Shown: positions 1 to 5,829 of the stretch, piece by piece
Layout: each line of letters opens with the position of its first letter
How positions within the stretch are numbered: the first letter of the stretch is position 1
Assembly (NCBI GenBank): GCA_903930165.1
Contig: CAIYXO010000468.1
Location: 1-6,973 of the forward strand
Length of the DNA stretch: 6,973 nucleotides
Origin: an uncultured Verrucomicrobiota bacterium
Lineage (GTDB): Bacteria; Verrucomicrobiota; Verrucomicrobiia; Limisphaerales; UBA9464
Direction of reading: 5' to 3'
The notes under the pieces: generated by a model
What the model saw: the letters and a program-made list of their open reading frames with translations, nothing else
Databases searched by the model: none
What the model was told of the DNA's origin: nothing
Program-made: the position numbers and the translations under genes

Positions 1-1
1 G

Positions 2-583
2 GAGTTGGACGACTACACCTACCGGGTCGCCGGATGTGTCGGGGAATTCTGGACCCGGCTCTGCCGCAAGGCGGTCTTTCCCGACGCGCGGATCGACGAC
101 GCGAGGCTGCTCGAGGATGGGGTCCGCTTCGGCAAGGGCCTCCAGTTGGTCAACATCCTGAGGGATCTGCCGCGGGACCTGCAGGCGGGTCGCTGCTACC
201 TCCCTGCCGGCGAGCTTGCGGAGGTGGGATTGTCGCCGGCGCACCTGCTGGATCCCTCGCGATCCGATGCGGTGCGCCCGGTGTACCGTCGATGGCTGGA
301 CCTGGCGGAGTCCCATCTGGACAGCGGTTGGCGCTACACGACCTCCGTGCCGCGTTCGTGTGTCCGGGTGCGCCTGGCCTGTGCCTGGCCGGTGTTGATC
401 GGCATCCGGACCACCGGACTGCTGCGGGACGGTCCCGTTCTCGAGCCGGGGCAACGGATCAAGTTGGGCCGGGGAGCCGTGCGGGGGATCCTTTGGTCGT
501 CGGTATGGAGGCTTCCGTTCCGCGGCCTCTGGGAAACGCAGTTCACAAACCAGAGACGTCCCTCCAGATCCCAGGCGTCATGA
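2..583 (+). CDS. Squalene/phytoene synthase family protein (C-terminal part, 5' end outside window)
   Basis: The reading frame is open to the left edge, so the true start and about 110-150 N-terminal residues are missing; 193 residues remain. Counting from the first whole codon, residues 3-18 (DDYTYRVAGCVGEFWT) match the conserved helix of trans-isoprenyl diphosphate synthases that make squalene or phytoene. Residues 44-68 hold the second aspartate-rich motif (N51, R54, D55, D59) followed by GRCYLP. In this family that motif binds Mg2+ and the prenyl diphosphate; the first aspartate-rich motif lies outside the window. The enzyme would join two farnesyl or geranylgeranyl diphosphates head to head in isoprenoid synthesis. 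The EFW variant of the first motif suggests a squalene-forming enzyme, but phytoene or dehydrosqualene synthase cannot be excluded. The stop codon overlaps the start of the downstream sensor kinase gene by 4 bases, so it is the first visible gene of an operon. Confidence 0.88.
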   Translation, partial: ELDDYTYRVAGCVGEFWTRLCRKAVFPDARIDDARLLEDGVRFGKGLQLVNILRDLPRDLQAGRCYLPAGELAEVGLSPAHLLDPSRSDAVRPVYRRWLDLAESHLDSGWRYTTSVPRSCVRVRLACAWPVLIGIRTTGLLRDGPVLEPGQRIKLGRGAVRGILWSSVWRLPFRGLWETQFTNQRRPSRSQAS

Positions 584-3192
584 TCTCGAGGCCGCCCAGT
601 TCGCGTTGGTGGACAAGGGTGGCCAGCCATCTCAGGACCTTCGTGCTCGCCTATCTGGTGCTGATCTCCGGACTGGTCTTCAGCGGGGTCCTTTCCGGTT
701 CCCTGCGAAGCCAATACCAAAGGCGTGAGGAACAGTTCTTCCGTCAGAAGTCCGAGGAACTCCTCGGGCGCATCGATTCGGTGCTGCTGTCCTACGAGGT
801 GTTTCTGCGGGGTGTCGCGGGTTACTTCTCCTCCAGCCAGCATGTCGCCCCGTTCGAGCTGGAGGCCTACCTCCGGACCGCGATCGGCCATCTCACCAAC
901 GGCGTCCTGCTCGACATCGGGTTTGCGGAACGGGTGGGGACGAACGACATCGCCGACCACATCGAACGGATCCGAAGCGCCGGCGACCCCGGATACTTCA
1001 TCCAGCGCCCTGAGGGCGCCGTGGCTGGCGGCCATGTCTATCCGATCACCCAGATCAGCGATTTCGATGGCCGAGCGATCCGTGCGATCGGTTGGGATCT
1101 TGGGCAGGATCCCGGCCGGTTGGATGTCCTTCGGTCCGCGGTCCGGACGCGGAACCTCGCCGCCTCAGGGCCGATTCCGCTCCATCGGGACCTCAGTTCC
1201 AACTCGCTGCAGGGTGTGCTGGCGGTGCTTCCGGTGTTCGTCCAACCGCCGGACGCCCAGGTGGAGACCAACTCCCATCCGGTGGGGTTCGTCTTCGGCT
1301 CGATCCTGACGGATCAGCTTTGGAGGCCCTATCGGCGAGGCCTCGATGGCGTCCAGTTCCGGATCCTGGTGGATTCCAATCCTGCGGCGGTCCCGGTGTT
1401 CTCCTCCGCCGGTGACAAGGGGGATCCGATGCGTTCCATGGTGGCCACCCTGGAGAGGCTGGGACGGCGTTGGCGGGTCGAGTTCTTCGATTCGCCGGCG
1501 TTCACCGAGCAGTTCCATTCGCCGCTCCCGGGAGTGGTCCTCGCGGTGGGGACCGCGTTCACGTTGGTGCTCTCCGTCGTGGCGTCGATCCTCGCCCTCC
1601 GGCGCAGGGATGCGGAGTCCTCCGCGTTGAGGATCGGGGAATCCGAATCGCGGGCCCGCGCGGCCCTGGCGGAACTGGCCGAGCGCGAGCGTCAGATCGC
1701 CGACGAGCGCGACCGCCTGGCGGTCACCCTGAAGTCCATCGGCGACGCGGTGATCACCACCGATGTCGACGGACGGATCCTTTCGCTGAACCGGGCTGCC
1801 GAGAACCTGCTGGGGCGCAGTGAACGCGAGGTGCTTGGCGTGGAGGTCTCCAGGATCCTGAGCCTGCGACATCGGGAGTCGGGGCAGCCATTCCTGGAAC
1901 TCGGTGTGCGGCTGCGGGGAGTCACGGAGTCCGACCTGATCCCCGGATTCTTCCAGTTCGCGCGGGAAGGACACCAGGAACGGACCCTGGTCGTGGCGCT
2001 GTCGCCGCTCCGTGCCCGCCGGGCGGGTGCCGAGGGACGTGTGGTGGTGCTCCGGGACCTGACCGAGAGGCGGCAATTGGAGGAGGAGCAGATCCGGGCC
2101 GGGCGCCTGGAGTCGGTGGGATTGCTGGCCGGCGGCATCGCGCACGACTTCAACAACTACCTCACCGCAATCCTCGGCAACCTCTCCCTGGCACGGGACT
2201 CGAGAGGGAAGGACCTCGAGAACCTGCTGGAGCGGACGGAGCATGGCGTGCGCCGGGCCCAGCGGCTGACCCAGCAGCTCCTGACCTTCTCCAAGGGCGG
2301 GGCGCCGGTGGTGCGGCCGACCGACCTGCGGGAGCTGGTTCGGGACACGGCCGAGTTCGCCGTCCGGGGCGCCACGGTCCGTTGCGAGTTCACGATCGAA
2401 CCCGGGCTATGGACCACCGCGGTGGATCCTGCGCAGATCTCGCGTGTGATCCAGAACCTCACCGTCAACGCGTCGCAGGCGATGACCGGGGGCGGGGTCA
2501 TCCACATCGGGATGTCGAACATCGGTGCGATGCCCCGGCTCGGAGACGGACGCTACGTCAGGGTCTCCGTCGCCGACGACGGGCCCGGGATCGCCCCCGC
2601 CCAGATGGCCCGGATCTTCGAGCCGTACTTCAGCACGAAGTCCGGCGGTTCCGGCCTCGGCCTGGCCACCGCCTTTCGCATCGTCCGGCAGCATCGGGGG
2701 GACATCGTGGTCCGTTCGGAACCGGGTCGTGGGGCGACCTTCGACGTCTTCCTTCCGGCCACCGACGAGGTGCCCGTGCCGGAGGTCACGGTGCCGGGCA
2801 AACCGGTCCGTGGCATCGGGCGGGTGCTGGTCATGGACGACGAACAGGCGATCCGGGACGTGGCGAGGGCGATGCTCCGTCGCCTGGGTTATGAGGTCGA
2901 ATGCGTCGCCAACGGGACGGATGCCGTCCAGCTCTACAGGGAGGCCATGGACCACGGGAAGCGGTACGACGTCGTTCTGCTCGACCTGACCATCCCGGAC
3001 GGCCTTGGCGGGATGGAGACGGTTGAGATGCTCCGCAAGAGCGATCCCGAGGTCGTGGCGGTGGTCTCCAGCGGCTATTCTGTCGATCCGATCATGGCGG
3101 ACCACACCCAACACGGCTTTGCCGGGGTGCTGCCCAAGCCGTACCGGTTGGACGAAATGGCCCAGGTGATGGACCGTGTCCGGCGTCGATGA
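580..3192 (+). CDS. Membrane hybrid sensor histidine kinase: CHASE-PAS-HisKA-HATPase-REC
   Basis: An 870-residue hybrid sensor kinase. Order: basic N-terminus, membrane helix about 20-40, CHASE-like extracytoplasmic sensor about 75-265, second membrane helix about 316-340, charged coiled-coil linker about 341-385, PAS domain about 386-498, HisKA with phospho-accepting His522 in AHDFNN, HATPase with N-box N626/N630, G1 box D667-G668-P669-G670, F-box FEPYFSTK (680-687) and G2 box GGSGLGLA (689-696), then a C-terminal receiver. The receiver keeps acidic D753/D754, phospho-accepting D802, S831 and K853, so it looks active. Known members of the family autophosphorylate on His and pass phosphate to the receiver. 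The start ATG at 580 gives a normal positive-inside N-terminus and forms an ATGA overlap with the upstream stop; the frame stays open further upstream only as a shadow of the synthase gene. No good Shine-Dalgarno is visible, consistent with translational coupling. No output domain or Hpt protein is present nearby; the ligand is unknown. Confidence 0.93.
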   Translation: MISRPPSSRWWTRVASHLRTFVLAYLVLISGLVFSGVLSGSLRSQYQRREEQFFRQKSEELLGRIDSVLLSYEVFLRGVAGYFSSSQHVAPFELEAYLRTAIGHLTNGVLLDIGFAERVGTNDIADHIERIRSAGDPGYFIQRPEGAVAGGHVYPITQISDFDGRAIRAIGWDLGQDPGRLDVLRSAVRTRNLAASGPIPLHRDLSSNSLQGVLAVLPVFVQPPDAQVETNSHPVGFVFGSILTDQLWRPYRRGLDGVQFRILVDSNPAAVPVFSSAGDKGDPMRSMVATLERLGRRWRVEFFDSPAFTEQFHSPLPGVVLAVGTAFTLVLSVVASILALRRRDAESSALRIGESESRARAALAELAERERQIADERDRLAVTLKSIGDAVITTDVDGRILSLNRAAENLLGRSEREVLGVEVSRILSLRHRESGQPFLELGVRLRGVTESDLIPGFFQFAREGHQERTLVVALSPLRARRAGAEGRVVVLRDLTERRQLEEEQIRAGRLESVGLLAGGIAHDFNNYLTAILGNLSLARDSRGKDLENLLERTEHGVRRAQRLTQQLLTFSKGGAPVVRPTDLRELVRDTAEFAVRGATVRCEFTIEPGLWTTAVDPAQISRVIQNLTVNASQAMTGGGVIHIGMSNIGAMPRLGDGRYVRVSVADDGPGIAPAQMARIFEPYFSTKSGGSGLGLATAFRIVRQHRGDIVVRSEPGRGATFDVFLPATDEVPVPEVTVPGKPVRGIGRVLVMDDEQAIRDVARAMLRRLGYEVECVANGTDAVQLYREAMDHGKRYDVVLLDLTIPDGLGGMETVEMLRKSDPEVVAVVSSGYSVDPIMADHTQHGFAGVLPKPYRLDEMAQVMDRVRRR

Positions 3193-4103
3193 AGGTACTG
3201 ATCACCGGTGGAACCGGATTTGTGGGTCGTTCGATCTCCCGTGGTCTCTCGGAGGCCGGAATCCCGCACCGCTTGCTATCCCGTCGCGGAGTGGGGTTGG
3301 GTGGCCTTTCCGAAGGGTTCGCCGGCTCGATCCTCGACCGTGCTTCGGTGGACCGTGCGCTGGTCGGCTGTGACCGGGTGATCCATCTGGTGGGGATCAT
3401 CTCCGAGGCGCCGGGCCAGACCTACGAAGGGGTTCACGCCGATGGAACCCGCCGGGTGCTGGAAGCGGCCCGGGCCGCGGGGGTGCGCCGAAGGGTCCAC
3501 ATGAGCGCGTTGGGAACACGATCCGACGCCGCGGCCCGCTACCACCGCAGCAAATGGGAGGCGGAGCAGTCGGTGAGGTCCTCGGGTCTGGATTGGACGG
3601 TGTTCCGCCCGTCGGTGATCTACGGGAAAGGCGACGGGTTCGTGAACCTGTTCGCGGCGATCGGACGGTGGTCGCCGTTGGTTCCCGTGGTCGGGAGCGG
3701 CCGATCCCGGCTCCAGCCTGTGGACGTCGAATCGGTGACGAGGTGCTTCGTCCGTGCCACGGTGGAATCCCTTGGGATCGGTGAAACGATGGACGTGTGC
3801 GGTCCGGATCCGCTGACCTTGAGGGAGATCCTCGACGAGATCGATCGGGCAATGGGGCGGCGACGCCTCCGGCTGATGGTTCCACGGCCGGTTGCTTGGG
3901 GGCAGGCCCGGTTCCTTGAGTGGCTTTTCCCGTCCGTGTTCCGGCAGGCGCCGCCGCTAAATCGGGATCAGATCCTCATGCTGGACGAGGACAATGTCGG
4001 GGATCCGCTTCCGGCGAGGCGTCTGTTTGGGCTTCGCGAAGAGAGCTTCGCAGACGGCCTCGCTCGGATGTTTGGAGATGGGGCGATCAAGAGGTCTTCT
4101 TGA
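3189..4103 (+). CDS. NDUFA9-like atypical SDR, NAD(P)-binding epimerase/dehydratase family protein
   Basis: A 304-residue Rossmann-fold protein. Residues 3-13 (VLITGGTGFVG) are the dinucleotide-binding glycine motif of extended or atypical short-chain dehydrogenases, followed by CDRVIHLVG (61-69). Y118 and K122 fit the YxxxK catalytic pair, and RPSVIYGKGD (140-149) is a conserved family segment. The C-terminal block PLNRDQILMLDEDNV (256-270) with GLR resembles bacterial proteins annotated as complex I NDUFA9 subunit family, which are mostly uncharacterised NAD(P)-dependent proteins rather than true complex I parts. The substrate is unknown. Its ATG overlaps the kinase stop in ATGA, so it is probably co-translated with the kinase and the synthase; a role in lipid, isoprenoid or quinone metabolism is only inferred. 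The 3' end overlaps the convergent adhesin-like gene by 17 bp. Length is close to the usual 290-320 residues and no frameshift is seen. Confidence 0.87.
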   Translation: MKVLITGGTGFVGRSISRGLSEAGIPHRLLSRRGVGLGGLSEGFAGSILDRASVDRALVGCDRVIHLVGIISEAPGQTYEGVHADGTRRVLEAARAAGVRRRVHMSALGTRSDAAARYHRSKWEAEQSVRSSGLDWTVFRPSVIYGKGDGFVNLFAAIGRWSPLVPVVGSGRSRLQPVDVESVTRCFVRATVESLGIGETMDVCGPDPLTLREILDEIDRAMGRRRLRLMVPRPVAWGQARFLEWLFPSVFRQAPPLNRDQILMLDEDNVGDPLPARRLFGLREESFADGLARMFGDGAIKRSS

Positions 4104-4105
4104 TC
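4085..4105. terminator. Inverted repeat spanning both convergent stop codons (possible bidirectional terminator)
   Basis: GATCAAGA (4085-4092) and TCTTGATC (4098-4105) are a perfect 8-bp inverted repeat with a 5-base loop GGTCT. The TCA at 4087-4089 is the minus-strand stop TGA and the TGA at 4101-4103 is the plus-strand stop, so each stem arm carries one gene's stop. The position suits a hairpin that ends transcription in both directions. There is no U-run on either side and the stem is only moderately GC-rich, so it is not a canonical rho-independent terminator. Confidence 0.35.
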
Positions 4106-5136
4106 CGGATGCCGCCGCCACTGGTGCGCAGGTGGACCTTCGGACCGCCCCCGTTGACCTGGCCGCGGAGTTCGTCGCGTTCCCGCTTTTCCGGAGACGC
4201 CACCGGGAGTTCGCTCGAGACGCCGCCTCCCGAGCTTTCGGCGTCGAGGTGGAACTTGGCATCCGAAGCGGTGCGTACGGTGATGCCGCCGCCGGACGTC
4301 TCCAGGTGGACGTCGCCGGGGAGGGGCGAGGGGAGTTCGGCCTGAATGCCGCCGCCGCTGGTAGAGCCGTTGAGGGCGCCGCCGACCTTCTCCAGCACGA
4401 TGCCGCCGCCGGAGGTGTCGACGGTCGCGGGGCCGTTGAAGTTCCGCACGGAAATCGGACCGCCCGAGGTGTCGGCATGGAGGGAACCGCCGCCGCCCTT
4501 GACCTCGATACCGCCTCCCGAGGTGTCCACGTGGATCTCGCCCACGCTGTCGTCGACATGGATGCCGCCGCCGGAGGTGTCTCCGTGGATGGGACCGCGG
4601 ATCCTGGAGAATCGGAGGGAACCTCCCGAGGTGTCGGCCTTCACCAGGCCCTCGACATCGGCGACCGAGATCGGCCCGCCGGCGGTGTCGAGTTCCAGCT
4701 TGAAGCGCGGGGGCACTGAAATCTTGAGTTTGGCCTCGGTGCGGCGGTTGCGGAGGATATTCCAGCTCCATTGTCCACCGCCGGCGTCCTTCCGCGTCGC
4801 CGTGAAGACCAGCGTGTCACCTTCCGCGGAGATGCGGATGGGACGGTCCTCGAGGAAGTCGGCCTCCTTCTTCCGGTTGCCCATGGAGATCCGGCGCAGG
4901 GAATCGAAGACCACTTCGCTGGTGGAGTTCGTGGAGACCTCGATGCTCCCGAACTCGATCCTCACCTTCAAGGTGCCACCGGGAGCGGCGGGCACACGGT
5001 GGAGCAACACCTCCTCGGTGTTCGTTTCACTCGTGCGGACCGTGGGAGTGAATTCGGTGGCGAGCAATCGGGGGGGCATCGTCGCCAGCAAGGCGAGAAG
5101 GGTCGATGCGGAGAGGATGTTCCTGACGGGAGGCAT
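4087..5136 (-). CDS. Secreted DUF4097-type putative adhesin with beta-solenoid repeats
   Basis: A 349-residue protein whose N-terminus is a Sec signal peptide: Arg5, a hydrophobic core at about 7-19, and a likely signal peptidase I cut after LLA near residue 26 (no lipobox cysteine). The region from about 42 to 149 is the beta-rich lead-in typical of DUF4097/putative adhesin proteins (GGTLKVRIEFGSIEV at 53-67, KISVPPRF at 138-145). From residue 150 to about 345 it consists of Gly-rich rungs with the core DTSGGGIxV, seven of them spaced exactly 18 residues apart, then wider spacing. This pattern predicts a right- or left-handed beta-solenoid acting in the periplasm or at the cell surface. The function of the family is poorly defined; adhesion is only a label. 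The start at 5136 is chosen because it gives a complete signal peptide; no Shine-Dalgarno is obvious. It converges on the operon to its left and diverges from the PEP-CTERM gene to its right. No cysteines are present in the mature part. Confidence 0.85.
   Translation of the reverse strand: MPPVRNILSASTLLALLATMPPRLLATEFTPTVRTSETNTEEVLLHRVPAAPGGTLKVRIEFGSIEVSTNSTSEVVFDSLRRISMGNRKKEADFLEDRPIRISAEGDTLVFTATRKDAGGGQWSWNILRNRRTEAKLKISVPPRFKLELDTAGGPISVADVEGLVKADTSGGSLRFSRIRGPIHGDTSGGGIHVDDSVGEIHVDTSGGGIEVKGGGGSLHADTSGGPISVRNFNGPATVDTSGGGIVLEKVGGALNGSTSGGGIQAELPSPLPGDVHLETSGGGITVRTASDAKFHLDAESSGGGVSSELPVASPEKRERDELRGQVNGGGPKVHLRTSGGGIRIKKTS
4102..4689 (-). repeat. 54-bp coding repeat (18-residue beta-solenoid rungs)
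   Basis: Within the adhesin-like gene, rung cores begin at residues 150, 168, 186, 204, 222, 240 and 258, a strict 18-residue (54-bp) period, then at 279 and 300 (21 residues) and 337. Each 18-mer splits into two 9-residue half-units of the form xxxxGxIxV, for example DTSGGGIHV then DDSVGEIHV. The Ser-Gly-Gly codons differ between copies, so the pattern is held at protein level rather than being a fresh DNA duplication. In Ser/Thr-Gly-rich solenoids such spacing means one turn per 18 residues with two short strands. Confidence 0.85.
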
Positions 5137-5213
5137 GGTGGGTCTGGGTGGCTCCGATGGACACGAAATGTCCCGGGCGCACGTAGGTGTTGAGTTTCTC
5201 GCGCTTCAGCGAT

Positions 5214-5340
5214 ATTGGCATGAACGGTTGAGGGCCGATGGCGGCTCCGCAGGTCCAACTCCGGACGTGGACCAACAATCGAATCCACGTACGGTCCATG
5301 CGGGGTGTCGCCATCGGCCCTATCCGTTTACCCGCCAGAT
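5214..5340. repeat. Large imperfect inverted repeat, rod-like hairpin; possible structured RNA or palindromic element
   Basis: Paired segments nest in order: 5214-5219 with 5334-5340 (one bulged G); 5221-5227 with 5324-5330 (one G-U); 5231-5243 with 5309-5321 (AGGGCCGATGGCG, 13 bp perfect); 5245-5251 with 5299-5305 (one G-U); and 5261-5271 with 5284-5294 (10 of 11), closing a 12-base loop. That is about 43 pairs over 127 bases, far more than expected by chance in a region this size. It sits 78 bp before the adhesin-like start codon. It could be a non-coding RNA, a leader element of the minus-strand gene, or a small palindromic mobile element. No family is recognised, no target-site duplication is visible, and the strand is undecided. 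Confidence 0.5.
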
Positions 5341-5377
5341 TACCGGGCTTCGAATCAAGGCTTCGGAGCAATCCTCG

Positions 5378-5394
5378 AGGGGCTGGCCCCTTTT
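5378..5394 (+). terminator. Terminator-like hairpin with short T-run
   Basis: AGGGGC (5378-5383) and GCCCCT (5386-5391) form a GC-rich stem, best drawn as 5 bp with a CTGG loop, followed directly by TTTT. Read on the plus strand it resembles a weak rho-independent terminator. No plus-strand gene precedes it closely; the only candidate transcript would be one covering the rod-like element at 5214-5340. The T-run is short, so chance is possible. Confidence 0.35.
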
Positions 5395-5481
5395 CCTCAG
5401 TTCGAACTCCCGGTTCCCTGACAAACCACCAGACCGGCGTTTCGGACTCCCGGAACAGCCGTCTGTTCAACAAGCGGCCAC

Positions 5482-5505
5482 GGGAATCGGTAAACGGACA
5501 TTCCC
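5482..5505. promoter_or_regulatory. Candidate operator dyad GGGAAT-N12-ATTCCC
   Basis: GGGAAT (5482-5487) and ATTCCC (5500-5505) are perfect inverted half-sites with centres 18 bp apart, a geometry usual for dimeric regulators. The spacer contains GGTAAACGGA (5489-5498), whose exact reverse complement TCCGTTTACC lies at 5323-5332 in the outer arm of the rod-like element. It is about 250 bp upstream of the candidate sigma-54-like promoter, a reasonable distance for an enhancer-binding activator. Six-bp dyads occur by chance in 700 bp, so this is only a candidate. Confidence 0.22.
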
Positions 5506-5739
5506 AACACCCGGTACTACGTCCCGGGGTTTCAGGAAGTTTGGATTATCTTGAGGTGTCTTTCAGCCGCCAGGTTTGAACTGGGTGAAACGTGTGCACA
5601 ATGAACCAGGGTGGTGGACCGGTTCCCCTCTGTTTCAGGGCTTTTGGGCAGGGGAGAAGCGATTGGATCGCCGGACCGCAGCTATGGAGGGCGGAATACG
5701 GAATGGGCGACTACTTGGACCGATTCGCCGCATCCGTTC

Positions 5740-5768
5740 TTGAAAAGGGTGCAGGATTTGCTTACATT
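5740..5768 (+). promoter_or_regulatory. Alternative sigma-70-like promoter before the PEP-CTERM gene
   Basis: TTGAAA (5740-5745), a 17-base spacer and TACATT (5763-5768) match 5 of 6 and 4 of 6 positions of the housekeeping consensus. The surrounding sequence is the most AT-rich part of the leader. It overlaps the sigma-54-like element, so at most one of the two readings need be correct. Predicted start is near 5775. Confidence 0.33.
5747..5762 (+). promoter_or_regulatory. Sigma-54-like -24/-12 element before the PEP-CTERM gene
   Basis: GG at 5748-5749 and GC at 5760-5761 have the obligatory 10-base gap of sigma-54 promoters, and the -12 box TTGCT (5758-5762) fits the consensus exactly. The -24 box is GGTGC against GGCAC, two mismatches. 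Transcription would start near 5773, leaving a leader of about 57 bases. Sigma-54 control with PrsK/PrsR is known for PEP-CTERM systems in some Proteobacteria, which raises plausibility; no rpoN or activator gene is in the window. Confidence 0.35.
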
Positions 5769-5802
5769 TTTCCGGTCCGGGCTTCTAGGGAATCCGGAAC
5801 GC

Positions 5803-5828
5803 ACCGGGATTTCCCGGTCACAGGAGGT
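5803..5828 (+). promoter_or_regulatory. Leader hairpin plus Shine-Dalgarno of the PEP-CTERM gene
   Basis: ACCGGG (5803-5808) and CCCGGT (5813-5818) make a perfect 6-bp stem with an ATTT loop. Three bases later comes AGGAGGT (5822-5828), a near-perfect ribosome binding sequence. Only TC separates AGGAGG from the ATG at 5830, much closer than the usual 5-9 bases. The start is still preferred because it opens a textbook signal peptide and no other start codon lies nearby in frame. The hairpin could influence access to the ribosome site. Confidence 0.5.
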
Positions 5829-5829
5829 C

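Larger units (their letters stand above)
5137..5829. other. Divergent intergenic region, no convincing gene
   Basis: This 693-bp stretch separates the divergent adhesin-like and PEP-CTERM genes. Open frames here lack recognisable domains, signal peptides or good start sites. It holds a large imperfect inverted repeat (5214-5340), a terminator-like hairpin (5378-5394), a near-direct repeat TTCGAACTCCCGG / TTCGGACTCCCGG at 5401 and 5441 (one mismatch, 40 bp apart), a hairpin GAACAG-CCGT-CTGTTC (5453-5468), a dyad at 5482-5505, a candidate promoter at 5740-5768 and a leader hairpin. Between 5137 and 5213 I see only a small stem GGACA/TGTCC (5159-5173) in the probable leader of the minus-strand gene. 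Between 5506 and 5739 I see nothing definite. Confidence 0.8.

Noticed and set aside
34..579. N-terminal extension of the kinase frame, open from 34
   Set aside because: It overlaps the synthase gene in another frame, has no family resemblance, and the ATG at 580 gives a proper membrane-protein N-terminus with an ATGA junction.
1165..2244. Long minus-strand open frame (359 codons) opposite the kinase gene
   Set aside because: Low-complexity, His/Arg/Gln-rich product with no domain; a shadow produced by high-GC codon use on the other strand.
5027..5221. Minus-strand frame beginning MPISLKREKLNTYV upstream of the adhesin-like gene
   Set aside because: It runs through the adhesin signal-peptide region in another frame and turns into His/Pro/Arg-rich low-complexity sequence; no domain seen.
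5214..5340. Integron attC site
   Set aside because: The hairpin size fits, but the ends do not match RYYYAAC / GTTRRRY and no gene cassette or integrase is present.
5453..5468. LexA-type SOS box in GAACAGCCGTCTGTTC
   Set aside because: Half-site order and spacing (GAAC-N8-GTTC) do not match the LexA motifs I know, and no SOS gene is adjacent.
4346..5554. Long plus-strand open frame (402 codons) opposite the adhesin-like gene
   Set aside because: Its repeats (PPPEVS) mirror the DTSGG codons of the minus-strand gene, and it lacks a signal peptide or known domain.
5611..5829. In-frame upstream extension of the PEP-CTERM gene
   Set aside because: It would bury the signal peptide 73 residues inside the protein, and the promoter candidates lie within it.
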